From positions 1,364,001 to 1,428,000 of the forward strand of contig CAXXSX010000002.1 of assembly GCA_963677165.2 (NCBI GenBank): 64,000 nt of DNA, read 5' to 3'. Below, piece after piece: positions 52,004-59,256 of the stretch (its first letter is position 1; each line of letters opens with the position of its first letter). The translations under genes were made by a program, and so were the position numbers. The stretch comes from JAFGXT01 sp963677165 (lineage in GTDB: Bacteria; Verrucomicrobiota; Lentisphaeria; Victivallales; SZUA-371). The notes under the pieces are model-generated. The model was not told the origin of the DNA. It saw only the letters and a list, made by a program, of their open reading frames with translations, and ran no database searches.

Positions 52004-52396
52004 TTACTTGTTGAAAGATTTGCAGTCGGGACATAGCCCTATGAGTTCCAGCCTGAAACCTTCCAGTCCGTTACGTTCCGTAAGTTCCTGCAGGTGTTTC
52101 TGAATATGTTTCATCTCAATATCTTCCACATCAACAATTCTTCCACAGCCACTGCAACGCATGTGATAATGATCTTCCGTATTACCATCAAATCGCTTTT
52201 GCTTTCCAGTCAGTTCAAGCTTCAGAATTTGCCCAGCCTCAGATAATAACTCAAGATTACGGTATACTGTTCCCAGGCTAATTTGCGGGAGTCGCTTGCG
52301 GACAATGTGATAGAGTTCATCTGCCGTCGGGTGGCTCTTTAGTTTTTTCAACTCTTCCACAATTACCCTTCGCTGCATGGTATTGCTCAGCTTCAT
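52004..52396 (-). CDS. perR: PerR-type Fur-family peroxide regulator
   Basis: 130 residues from the ATG at 52396 (CGGAGT ribosome binding site). A winged-helix DNA-binding part (TADELYHIVRKRLPQISLGT, VYRNLELLSE) and dimerisation domain. The regulatory metal site follows PerR rather than Fur: KRFDGNTEDHYHMRC with Asp and the DHYH histidines, then GRIVDVED. Structural zinc Cys pairs are CSGCG and CPDC. Peroxide would oxidise the site and free the promoter. Next to rubrerythrin and the superoxide reductase-ferritin operon, its likely regulon. Confidence 0.9.
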   Translation of the reverse strand: MKLSNTMQRRVIVEELKKLKSHPTADELYHIVRKRLPQISLGTVYRNLELLSEAGQILKLELTGKQKRFDGNTEDHYHMRCSGCGRIVDVEDIEMKHIQKHLQELTERNGLEGFRLELIGLCPDCKSFNK

Positions 52397-52410
52397 CGTC
52401 AACTCCGAAT

Positions 52411-52430
52411 TTTTAATAATGATTACTATT
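52411..52430. promoter_or_regulatory. PerR/Fur-type box upstream of perR
   Basis: TTTTAATAATGATTACTATT in the perR leader, 15 bp above the start codon. It shares AATAATGATTA with the rubrerythrin box; autoregulation is likely. Confidence 0.55.
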
Positions 52431-52603
52431 TCTATAACATAATAAACTTTCAAACGATTTATTGCAACATATTATGACGAAAAAAAATAAAAAAACTTTG
52501 AGAAGCCGATATTTAAAACTATATTAATCCCCAGCGGGTTCGGATGGAAACTATCCAACGCCGGATTAATAAATCCGACAAAAAGTCAAAAGGGGTATAT
52601 CTT

Positions 52604-53932
52604 ATGGTATCACAGGATGTAGAGTCCAGGCTTGAAGCGTCTTTAAACGATTTCAGCATGGAACTTAGAAAGAAAGCACTCGAAGAGTTAAATGGTATGG
52701 ATATTGAAAAAGGCGATGCCGGCATCCGGCATAACCTGCACTGTCATACGTTTTTCTCTTATAATGGGTATGGTTATTCTCCATCGTATGTTGCCTGGTG
52801 GGCAGCGAAACAAGGCTGGTTCGCCGCAGGAACCGTGGACTTTGATGTTCTTGACGCGGTTGATGAATTTCAGGCGGCGGCTAAACTACTTAACATTCGC
52901 GGTATATGCGGTATTGAAACCCGGGCGTTCTTCCCGGAATATGCCGACAAAGTACTGAATTCTCCGGGAGAACCCGGAATCGCTTATCACATGGGCGCGG
53001 GGTTCACCTCCGGCAAAGTTCCGGCGGAAGCCGAAGCGTTCCTGGCAAATCTGCGCAGCAAGGCCAACGGACGTACTGAAAATATCGTTAATGCCGTTAA
53101 CGGTTTTCTCGCTCCGGTAGAACTGGACTACGCGAAGGACGTACAAGTCCTGACTCCGGGCGGCAACGCTACGGAGCGTCACGTTTGCGCGGCATACTTT
53201 CGTAAGGCGGAAGAAGTGTTCCCGGATGAATCCGAACGCATCGCCTTCTGGAGTGAAAAACTGTCTACCGACAAAGACACTATGGCTGGCATCGTTGGTG
53301 ACCGGGTAAAGCTTGAGGGCCTGATTCGCTCTAAAACTATGAAGTCCGGCGGTGTGGGTTATGTAAAAGCCGACCCGACAGCATTTCCGGCTCTTAGAGA
53401 TATGAATGAATTTATCTGCCAATGCGGAGCCATCCCGACAATTGCCTGGCTCGATGGTTTGTCCGATGGCGAAAAAGACGTAGACGCACTGCTTGACACC
53501 CATATGGAAAACGGCGCGAGGGCACTGGGTATCGTTCCCGACCGTAACTGGAACCTTTCCGACCCGGAACTGTCGGCAAAGAAAGTTGCCGAACTCAACC
53601 GGATCATCGAAGGTTCGTTGAAACGTGACCTGCCGATTATTGTCGGAACCGAAATGAACGCACCGGGACTCAAGCTGATTGACGACTTCGACTGTGAAGC
53701 ACTTGCTCCGCATGCCGAAACGTTTGCTGACGGTGCCGCGGTTATGTTTGCCCATACGCTGCTCCAGCCGCTTGGCAAGGGTTATCTCAGCGACTGGGCG
53801 GAAAAGACTTTTGCTTCAACTGCCGACAAGAATAAATTCTTTGTTGCTCTCGGGCGCAAAGCAAAACCATGCTGTGCCAACAAACTTGCAGCCGCCGGAG
53901 AAGCTCCGGAAGCGATGCTCAGCGCAATATAA
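52604..53932 (+). CDS. PHP-domain protein
   Basis: 442 residues from the ATG at 52604 (AAAGGGG ribosome binding site). A metal-dependent phosphoesterase/hydrolase of the PHP superfamily: RHNLHCHTFFSYNGYGYSPS carries the first HxH metal ligands, WWAAKQGWFAAGTVDFDVLD the next region, and RGICGIETRAFFP the Glu; later ligands in IIVGTEMNAPG and MFAHTLLQ. An insertion of about 170 residues splits the PHP core. No polymerase or histidinol domain is attached. The substrate is unknown. Single gene, followed by a hairpin. Confidence 0.85.
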   Translation: MVSQDVESRLEASLNDFSMELRKKALEELNGMDIEKGDAGIRHNLHCHTFFSYNGYGYSPSYVAWWAAKQGWFAAGTVDFDVLDAVDEFQAAAKLLNIRGICGIETRAFFPEYADKVLNSPGEPGIAYHMGAGFTSGKVPAEAEAFLANLRSKANGRTENIVNAVNGFLAPVELDYAKDVQVLTPGGNATERHVCAAYFRKAEEVFPDESERIAFWSEKLSTDKDTMAGIVGDRVKLEGLIRSKTMKSGGVGYVKADPTAFPALRDMNEFICQCGAIPTIAWLDGLSDGEKDVDALLDTHMENGARALGIVPDRNWNLSDPELSAKKVAELNRIIEGSLKRDLPIIVGTEMNAPGLKLIDDFDCEALAPHAETFADGAAVMFAHTLLQPLGKGYLSDWAEKTFASTADKNKFFVALGRKAKPCCANKLAAAGEAPEAMLSAI

Positions 53933-53960
53933 CAGCATATAATTTGATGTAAATTCCAAC

Positions 53961-53987
53961 GGCGACGGGATTCTCAATCCCGTCGCC
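53961..53987 (+). terminator. Hairpin after PHP gene
   Basis: 12-bp perfect stem GGCGACGGGATT/AATCCCGTCGCC with a 3-nt loop, 28 bp after the stop. The following sequence is only moderately T-rich. Confidence 0.6.
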
Positions 53988-54330
53988 GACATATTTACAG
54001 AAGATTCAAGTTAAAGAATTAGAAGTCCTCCTTAAAGAGAACCATATTTACAGAAACTTCATAAAATATTTGCCACTTTTATCAATATTATTATATATTT
54101 GATAAAAGACTTGCTTTCCTGTCCAATTTCTGTTATTATTGAATAAACTTACAATTTCCTGTCCTTATACAGGCCGAAACTGACAGTCCGGTTAATGCCA
54201 GTAAAATGGTTGAAAATGCCGGCAGGATACCTATTCTTTTTTAACCCAAGCACGACCACTTTTTTACGCTGTTTTTCTCGTTTTTTGTAATTGCCGATAT
54301 TATAGACAGTTAGAAAAAAAATCAAAAAAA

Positions 54331-54346
54331 ACACAATATATTGTGT
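54331..54346. promoter_or_regulatory. NrdR box 1
   Basis: The 16-bp perfect palindrome ACACAATATATTGTGT, matching the NrdR consensus acaCWATATATWGtgt. NrdR is the ATP/dATP-sensing repressor of ribonucleotide reductase genes. Confidence 0.85.
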
Positions 54347-54360
54347 TTTTGTTATTTGAT

Positions 54361-54376
54361 TATTCATATATTGTGT
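54361..54376. promoter_or_regulatory. NrdR box 2
   Basis: TATTCATATATTGTGT, an imperfect copy 30 bp downstream of box 1. Tandem boxes about three helical turns apart are standard for NrdR-controlled promoters. Confidence 0.8.
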
Positions 54377-54509
54377 GTTACTATAATCTCATGGACGAAA
54401 GATGCCGTAAGTGAGGCGATGGACCTTTGCGTGCATTTTTTTGGAAAGAAAATCGACGTTCTGTCGATAACTTAACAGGGTCAACTTCTTATATCGGGGA
54501 ACATGTAAA

Positions 54510-56531
54510 ATGCCAAAAATTGAAACCACAGTGGAGAAAATCCGAAAGCGTGATGGGAGAGTAGTAGATTTCGAACCGGAGCGCATTGCCATTGCAGCCA
54601 GCAAAGCTCTTAAAGCATCTGGGATGGAAAATGACAAGCTTGCTTCTACGATTTGTAAAGACGTTGTAAAGTCTCTTGAGAAAAAAGGTTTCACCGGCGA
54701 TAATAACCCCGATATCGATTTAGTACAGGACCAGGTGGAAAAAGCTTTTATCAAACGTGGACTTTCAAAAGCAGCCAAAGCTTTCATTCTTTACCGTGCC
54801 CAGCATGATAAACTTCGCGAAGGCAAAAAGATAATGATGGATGTCCAGGACTTGGTGGCATCTTATCTTGACCGTGCCGACTGGCGCGTGAATGAAAACT
54901 CCAACGCCGGTTATTCTTATGCCAGCCTGCTCAATCACGTGAGTGGAACCGTGGTAGCACGTTATACTCTGTCTAATATCTACCCGGCTGAAATCGCAGA
55001 AGCCCATACAGACGGTGATTTGCACTTGCATGACCTGTCTTGCGGGATTGTCGGTTACTGTGCGGGCTGGAGTTTGCGTCAACTGCTGACCGAAGGTTTC
55101 CGTGGTCGTGAAGGCCGTGCCAGTGCGAGTCCGGCCAAACATTTCGATACCGCTCTTGGCCAGATCGTAAACTTTCTTTCAACACTTCAGACCGAGTGGG
55201 CAGGTGCCCAGGCGTTCAGTTCATTCGATACGCTGCTGGCTCCGTTTGTTCGTGAAGATAATCTTGATTATAACCAGATCAAACAGAGCATTCAGCAGTT
55301 TGTATTTGGACTGAATATCGCCAGCCGCTGGGGCCAGACTCCGTTTACTAACCTGACATTTGACTGGGTTGTGCCGGAAGATCTAAAATCTCAGGCTGTA
55401 ACGATTGGCGGAAAAGTTCAGGAAGGAAAATATTACCGCGATTATCAGGAAGAAATGAACCTGATCAACCGTGCGTTCCTGGAAGTGATGAGCGAAGGCG
55501 ATCGTGACGGACGTATCTTTACGTTCCCGATCCCGACTTATAATGTTACGGAAGATTTCGACTGGGACAGTGAAAACGCCAAACTGCTCTTTACTGTAAC
55601 CGGTAAATACGGATTGCCGTATTTCCAGAACTTCATCAACAGTGAGTTGAGTCCCGGGGATGTTAGAAGTATGTGCTGCCGTCTTCAGATGGATATTCGT
55701 GAACTTCGCAATAAAACCGGCGGATTGTTCGGTGCTGGAGAACAGACCGGTTCGATCGGTGTTGTTACGATCAACCTGCCGCGTCTGGGTTATATCTCTA
55801 AAAATGAAAAAGAATTTTTCGCCCGACTCGGTAATCTTATGGATCTGGGTAAGGAATCGCTTGAAATCAAACGTAAAGTGGTTCAGCGCCATCTTGAAGG
55901 CGACTTGCTGCCATATACACAGACTTATCTGGGTACACTGAAAAACCATTTCAGTACGATTGGTCTGGTTGGTATGAATGAAGCCTGCCTGAACTTCATG
56001 GGTTGTTCAATTTTCGACAAGGAAGGTCAGGAGTTTGCTCTGAAAGTTCTTAACTACATGCGTAACCGTATTGCAGATTATCAGGAACAGACCGGACATA
56101 TTTACAATCTGGAAGCTACTCCGGCTGAAGGAACCAGTTTCCGTCTGGCGAATATTGACAAGAAAAAATTCCCGGATATCATTTGCGCCGGCGACAGTAA
56201 TCCGTATTACACCAACTCATCGCAGTTACCGGTGGGTTACACGGATGATATTTTTGAAGCACTGGATCTGCAGGAACCGCTGCAGAGCAGATATACCGGT
56301 GGTACCGTATTCCATGGTTTTATGGGCGAACGTCTGGAAGATCCCGACCAGGTTGCAATGATGGTAAAACGTATTGCCGAAGGTTATCGGATTCCATATT
56401 TTACGATTACTCCGACTTTCTCAATATGTCCGGTTCACGGATATATTCCGGGGTATCATGAAGAATGTCCTTATGACGTACCCGAGTCAGATGCGAAGGC
56501 AAGTGATGAGTTCAAAGTTGTCAACGGATAG
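54510..56531 (+). CDS. nrdD: Class III (anaerobic) ribonucleotide reductase, large chain lacking the glycyl-radical end
   Basis: 673 residues. N-terminal ATP-cone (KIRKRDGRVVDFEPERIAIA), then the reductase barrel: HLHDLSCGIVGYCAGWS (Cys178/Cys184), MCCRLQMDIRELRNKTGG with Cys389-Cys390, and GSIGVVTINLPRLGY. The C-terminus reads FTITPTFSICPVHGYIPGYH, then EECP, with Cys640 and Cys653, i.e. the first half of the zinc-ribbon, and then diverges into an acidic tail and stop. The glycyl-radical RVxGY loop that normally follows is absent here and is found on the small gene at 56636. Reduces NTPs to dNTPs with that partner and NrdG. Tandem NrdR boxes lie upstream. Confidence 0.93.
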   Translation: MPKIETTVEKIRKRDGRVVDFEPERIAIAASKALKASGMENDKLASTICKDVVKSLEKKGFTGDNNPDIDLVQDQVEKAFIKRGLSKAAKAFILYRAQHDKLREGKKIMMDVQDLVASYLDRADWRVNENSNAGYSYASLLNHVSGTVVARYTLSNIYPAEIAEAHTDGDLHLHDLSCGIVGYCAGWSLRQLLTEGFRGREGRASASPAKHFDTALGQIVNFLSTLQTEWAGAQAFSSFDTLLAPFVREDNLDYNQIKQSIQQFVFGLNIASRWGQTPFTNLTFDWVVPEDLKSQAVTIGGKVQEGKYYRDYQEEMNLINRAFLEVMSEGDRDGRIFTFPIPTYNVTEDFDWDSENAKLLFTVTGKYGLPYFQNFINSELSPGDVRSMCCRLQMDIRELRNKTGGLFGAGEQTGSIGVVTINLPRLGYISKNEKEFFARLGNLMDLGKESLEIKRKVVQRHLEGDLLPYTQTYLGTLKNHFSTIGLVGMNEACLNFMGCSIFDKEGQEFALKVLNYMRNRIADYQEQTGHIYNLEATPAEGTSFRLANIDKKKFPDIICAGDSNPYYTNSSQLPVGYTDDIFEALDLQEPLQSRYTGGTVFHGFMGERLEDPDQVAMMVKRIAEGYRIPYFTITPTFSICPVHGYIPGYHEECPYDVPESDAKASDEFKVVNG

Positions 56532-56635
56532 TATTATAGTATAAATTTAGTGTCAGTTTAATATAAAAACTTGTTCTTAACCAACCACCCATGGAAGAGA
56601 ATCAAGGGGAAACAAACCAAAAGGAGAATGTCAAC

Positions 56636-56794
56636 ATGGCAAAGTGCGGAGCAAAAACAGAAATCTATAGTAGGGTGACTGGTTATTTCAGACCGGTATC
56701 TAACTGGAACAAGGGCAAAAAGGAAGAGTTCAAAGACAGGTTGATGTTCAATGTACCTGCCAGCGCTTCCAAAGAAAAAGAAGCCGTTGCTTAA
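56636..56794 (+). CDS. Separate glycyl-radical domain of class III ribonucleotide reductase
   Basis: 52 residues from the ATG at 56636, which has a full AAGGAG 9 bp upstream; an in-frame ATG at 56591 has none. The sequence KCGAKTEIYSRVTGYFRPVS, NWNKGKKEEFKDR corresponds to the extreme C-terminus of normal NrdD proteins: Cys4 would supply a zinc-ribbon ligand and Gly16 in RVTGY is the expected radical site. It begins exactly where the large chain departs from the family (after HEECP). The gene is in a different frame, 104 bp after the nrdD stop, so simple frameshifting cannot join them. The radical would be installed by NrdG, encoded next. Confidence 0.88.
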   Translation: MAKCGAKTEIYSRVTGYFRPVSNWNKGKKEEFKDRLMFNVPASASKEKEAVA

Positions 56795-56812
56795 GTCTGA
56801 TTGACTGTTGAA

Positions 56813-56848
56813 CAGTGTCTTTTCGCTCGCTCCTGTGGGAAGACACTG
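56813..56848 (+). terminator. Terminator or attenuator between the radical-domain gene and nrdG
   Basis: 9-bp stem CAGTGTCTT/AAGACACTG followed by AATTTTTGTC, 19 bp after the small gene. It could lower nrdG expression relative to nrdD. Confidence 0.65.
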
Positions 56849-56930
56849 AATTTTTGTCTATTTTCTTTTTTAAACGGAGCCCGATGCGTTCAGCTCTTCT
56901 CTGACGTATCACAAACGGGGGTCATTGATC

Positions 56931-57650
56931 ATGAATATTCGCGGTTTACAACGCTTTTCTCTGGTGGATTACCCCGGCAAACTCGCATGTATCGTCTTTG
57001 TCGGAGAATGTAATTTCCGCTGTCCATACTGCCACAATCCATGTCTGGTATTCGATCCTGAAAGCCAGCCTTTAATTACCGAAGATGAACTCTTCGGCTT
57101 TCTCGAAAAACGCAGAGGCAAACTTGATGGTGTCGTTATCAGCGGCGGGGAACCGTCACTGCGCTGTCTGCTTCAGGATTTTGCCCGGCGTATTAAGGAT
57201 ATGGGATTTCTTATTAAGATTGATACGAACGGCAGTGCGCCTGATAAAATCATTACGATGCATCAGGAAGGCCTGGTCGATGCTCTTGGTATTGACTACA
57301 AGGCTCCGGCTGAACTTTACAATATTATTGCCCGAAATCGTACTGACGGTTTGGCGGGACGCGTCAACAAGCTGATCCGTTATGCGGTTCAGAACGATAT
57401 TCCGGTGGACATCAGGACCACGGTTCACAAGTCGCTGCTGTCACCTGAGCATCTTAAACAGATGAGGATTGAGCTCAATGCTCTCGGGATTGATCAGTGG
57501 ACGCTCCAGCAGTTCCATCCGACCGAAGTTATCGACGATGATCTGCTCGAACAGCCGACTTATACAGACCGGGAATTGTTGGGCATTTCTGAAGAGATTG
57601 GCGGCAATACCAAAGTTCGCGGTCTCAAAGGAATCCACATAAGTGGATAA
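56931..57650 (+). CDS. nrdG: Anaerobic RNR-activating radical SAM protein
   Basis: 239 residues from the ATG at 56931 (GGGGGT ribosome binding site). Radical-SAM cluster motif CNFRCPYC with Cys27, Cys31 and Cys34; VVISGGEPSLRC provides the GGE SAM-binding strand; later FLIKIDTNGSAPDKI. It uses a 4Fe-4S cluster and SAM to abstract a hydrogen from the reductase glycine, here carried on the 52-residue partner. The start FSLVDYPGKLACIVF is typical of this subgroup, which is longer than E. coli NrdG. Confidence 0.92.
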   Translation: MNIRGLQRFSLVDYPGKLACIVFVGECNFRCPYCHNPCLVFDPESQPLITEDELFGFLEKRRGKLDGVVISGGEPSLRCLLQDFARRIKDMGFLIKIDTNGSAPDKIITMHQEGLVDALGIDYKAPAELYNIIARNRTDGLAGRVNKLIRYAVQNDIPVDIRTTVHKSLLSPEHLKQMRIELNALGIDQWTLQQFHPTEVIDDDLLEQPTYTDRELLGISEEIGGNTKVRGLKGIHISG

Positions 57651-57668
57651 GCCATTGATAGGCCGGAT

Positions 57669-58376
57669 ATGAAGACGCTGTCAAAAAAACATTTTTTCAC
57701 TATCCGGCTGATCTTGCTTTTTATACTTCTTTCCGGACTGCTGTTCTTTTATTTCGGACGCTCAATCTGGGGGCCGGTTAAAAACCGTTTATCCGGCAAA
57801 AAGACCGAATCCATGGTAATCGACCAGATACTCAAGCGGCGTCCGGAAGTTGCGTCATTACTGCCTGAGGCATCTCAGAAATTAACCTTCGTCGTATTAA
57901 AGAAAGAACGGTTGGTTGAATTATGGGCCGATGGTAAATTCATAAAGAATTATCCGATGACTGCTTTTTCGGGCAAGCTTGGCCCCAAAAAAGAAGAAGG
58001 TGACTTTCAGATACCGGAGGGCATTTATCATCCGGTTTACTTGAATCCGAACAGTTCGTATCATTTATCCGTCAAGCTGGACTATCCGAATGATTTTGAC
58101 CGTAAAATGGGCCAAAATGACAAGCGAAAATACCTTGGTGATGATATTTTCATCCATGGAAAAGCTGTTTCAATCGGCTGCGTCGCCATCGGAGATTCTG
58201 CCATTGAAGAGGTCTTTTTCCTGGTCAGTCGTACCGGAATGAAAAACACCGAGTTCATAATATCTCCTTATGACATGCGTCAAGGCCGCCGTCAGGAACT
58301 CGAAACGAACCAGCCCCCATGGGTTGCCGGGCTATACAACAACATCACTCAAAGGCTGAGAGCATATTTAAGGTAA
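57669..58376 (+). CDS. L,D-transpeptidase (YkuD family)
   Basis: 235 residues. N-terminal membrane helix (about 9-30, TIRLILLFILLSGLLFFYFG) and a YkuD catalytic domain: strand pattern TFVVLKKERLVELWADGKFI, NYPMTAFSGKLGPKKEEGDF, and the active-site IFIHGKAVSIGCVAIGD with nucleophile Cys. It cross-links peptidoglycan stem peptides or attaches proteins in the periplasm. It follows nrdG by 18 bp and ends 9 bp inside a convergent pseudogene. Confidence 0.92.
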   Translation: MKTLSKKHFFTIRLILLFILLSGLLFFYFGRSIWGPVKNRLSGKKTESMVIDQILKRRPEVASLLPEASQKLTFVVLKKERLVELWADGKFIKNYPMTAFSGKLGPKKEEGDFQIPEGIYHPVYLNPNSSYHLSVKLDYPNDFDRKMGQNDKRKYLGDDIFIHGKAVSIGCVAIGDSAIEEVFFLVSRTGMKNTEFIISPYDMRQGRRQELETNQPPWVAGLYNNITQRLRAYLR

Positions 58377-58863
58377 TGTAACTTTAATCAGCATTGGCTG
58401 GAGGGATTTTATTTCCGTGCCTTCTGAGATGTCTCTGCCGGAAATCAAATCAATTGCTTTTATTGGTTGCGTGAAACTGATTCTACCCAGTTTTTTCGTG
58501 TAGTAGACTACATTGATCAGATAACCATACGGCGTATCAGCAGAGCGCCACAACAGTCCGTATGTATCCGGTTTGTTGTTGAAAGATAACAGGACTTTTG
58601 GTTTACTGATTGCGTATACCAATTTTTTCAGGGCCTTAACGTAGCTGCTACCAACCAGATTCTCCGGTAGAGAGACCATTTTTATTGTTGTCATAAGTTC
58701 ATTTCCGAAACGGTCCAGTTGAAAAGAGTTCCCGATATTAACTACAGTTCCACCCTTTTCAATAAACTCGTTTAGTTTTGTAAGCGCTGACTTTTTAATA
58801 TATTTTCATCATGCAGTTCGCAACAGACCTTTTGGGCTCTATAAGCATAAAATTCTGTCGTCT
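58368..58863 (-). pseudogene. 3' remnant of a glycosidase (beta-galactosidase-like) gene
   Basis: The last 108 codons (from about 58694) read WRSADTPYGYLINVVYYTKK and end in a small beta domain. Upstream the same frame continues without a proper start as LTKLNEFIEKGGTVVNIGNS, FQLDRFGNEL until a TGA, and an earlier piece (ETTEFYAYRAQKVCCELHDE) lies in another frame. Joined, they resemble the glutamine-amidotransferase-like and C-terminal domains of large secreted glycosidases (GH42-like). At least one frameshift and loss of the 5' catalytic part mark it as decayed. Confidence 0.65.
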
Positions 58864-58865
58864 CA

Positions 58866-59144
58866 TTATCGGACACACTTCTTCATATCGCTTTTTACAA
58901 TCTTAGCTTGAAGCTTCAATTCATCGAGGAGAGAGGTTAAATAAAGCGTGGCAATTTTCAGATGTGCCGCAACCTGTTTTGCGAGTACTTCAAGTTCCCG
59001 GTCTACTTCGAAAATTGATTGATTAACGGCCTTGGCTATTGCTGCATTCCTGGCGGTGGGTTTCGTATGAAGACAACCGGTTAACCCAATAATGACTATA
59101 GCGGCACAAAAACATCTAAGCGACAGATACATACATTCCATCTC
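58866..59144 (-). CDS. Small lipoprotein of unknown function
   Basis: 92 residues from the ATG at 59144 (a later ATG nine bp downstream is possible). Lipobox IGLTGC at about residues 21-26, then a helical, charged region of about 65 residues with coiled-coil character (VNQSIFEVDRELEVLAKQVA). No family recognised. It ends next to the glycosidase remnant, as if its insertion or a deletion broke that gene. Confidence 0.55.
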   Translation of the reverse strand, partial: EMECMYLSLRCFCAAIVIIGLTGCLHTKPTARNAAIAKAVNQSIFEVDRELEVLAKQVAAHLKIATLYLTSLLDELKLQAKIVKSDMKKCVR

Positions 59145-59256
59145 TATTGATTGGTGGTAATATATACCAAACACTTTTGTGTGCAAATTGCATCACAAAC
59201 AAAAAGGCTTACCGCTGGATTTGCGATAAGCCTTGAGGTTAGTTTACTCGCTAACC

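Larger units (their letters stand above)
53933..54509. other. Intergenic region upstream of nrdD
   Basis: 577 bp. Holds a terminator for the PHP gene, two NrdR boxes and the nrdD promoter leader. A 72-codon frame on the minus strand across the NrdR boxes is not credible. Nothing else recognised. Confidence 0.6.

Noticed and set aside
54149..54367. 72-codon minus-strand frame upstream of nrdD
   Set aside because: It overlaps the NrdR boxes and low-complexity A/T sequence, and lacks a ribosome binding site.
54510..56794. Programmed frameshift or intein joining NrdD to the radical domain
   Set aside because: There are 104 bp between the stop and the small gene, which has its own strong ribosome binding site; no intein or intron motifs are visible.
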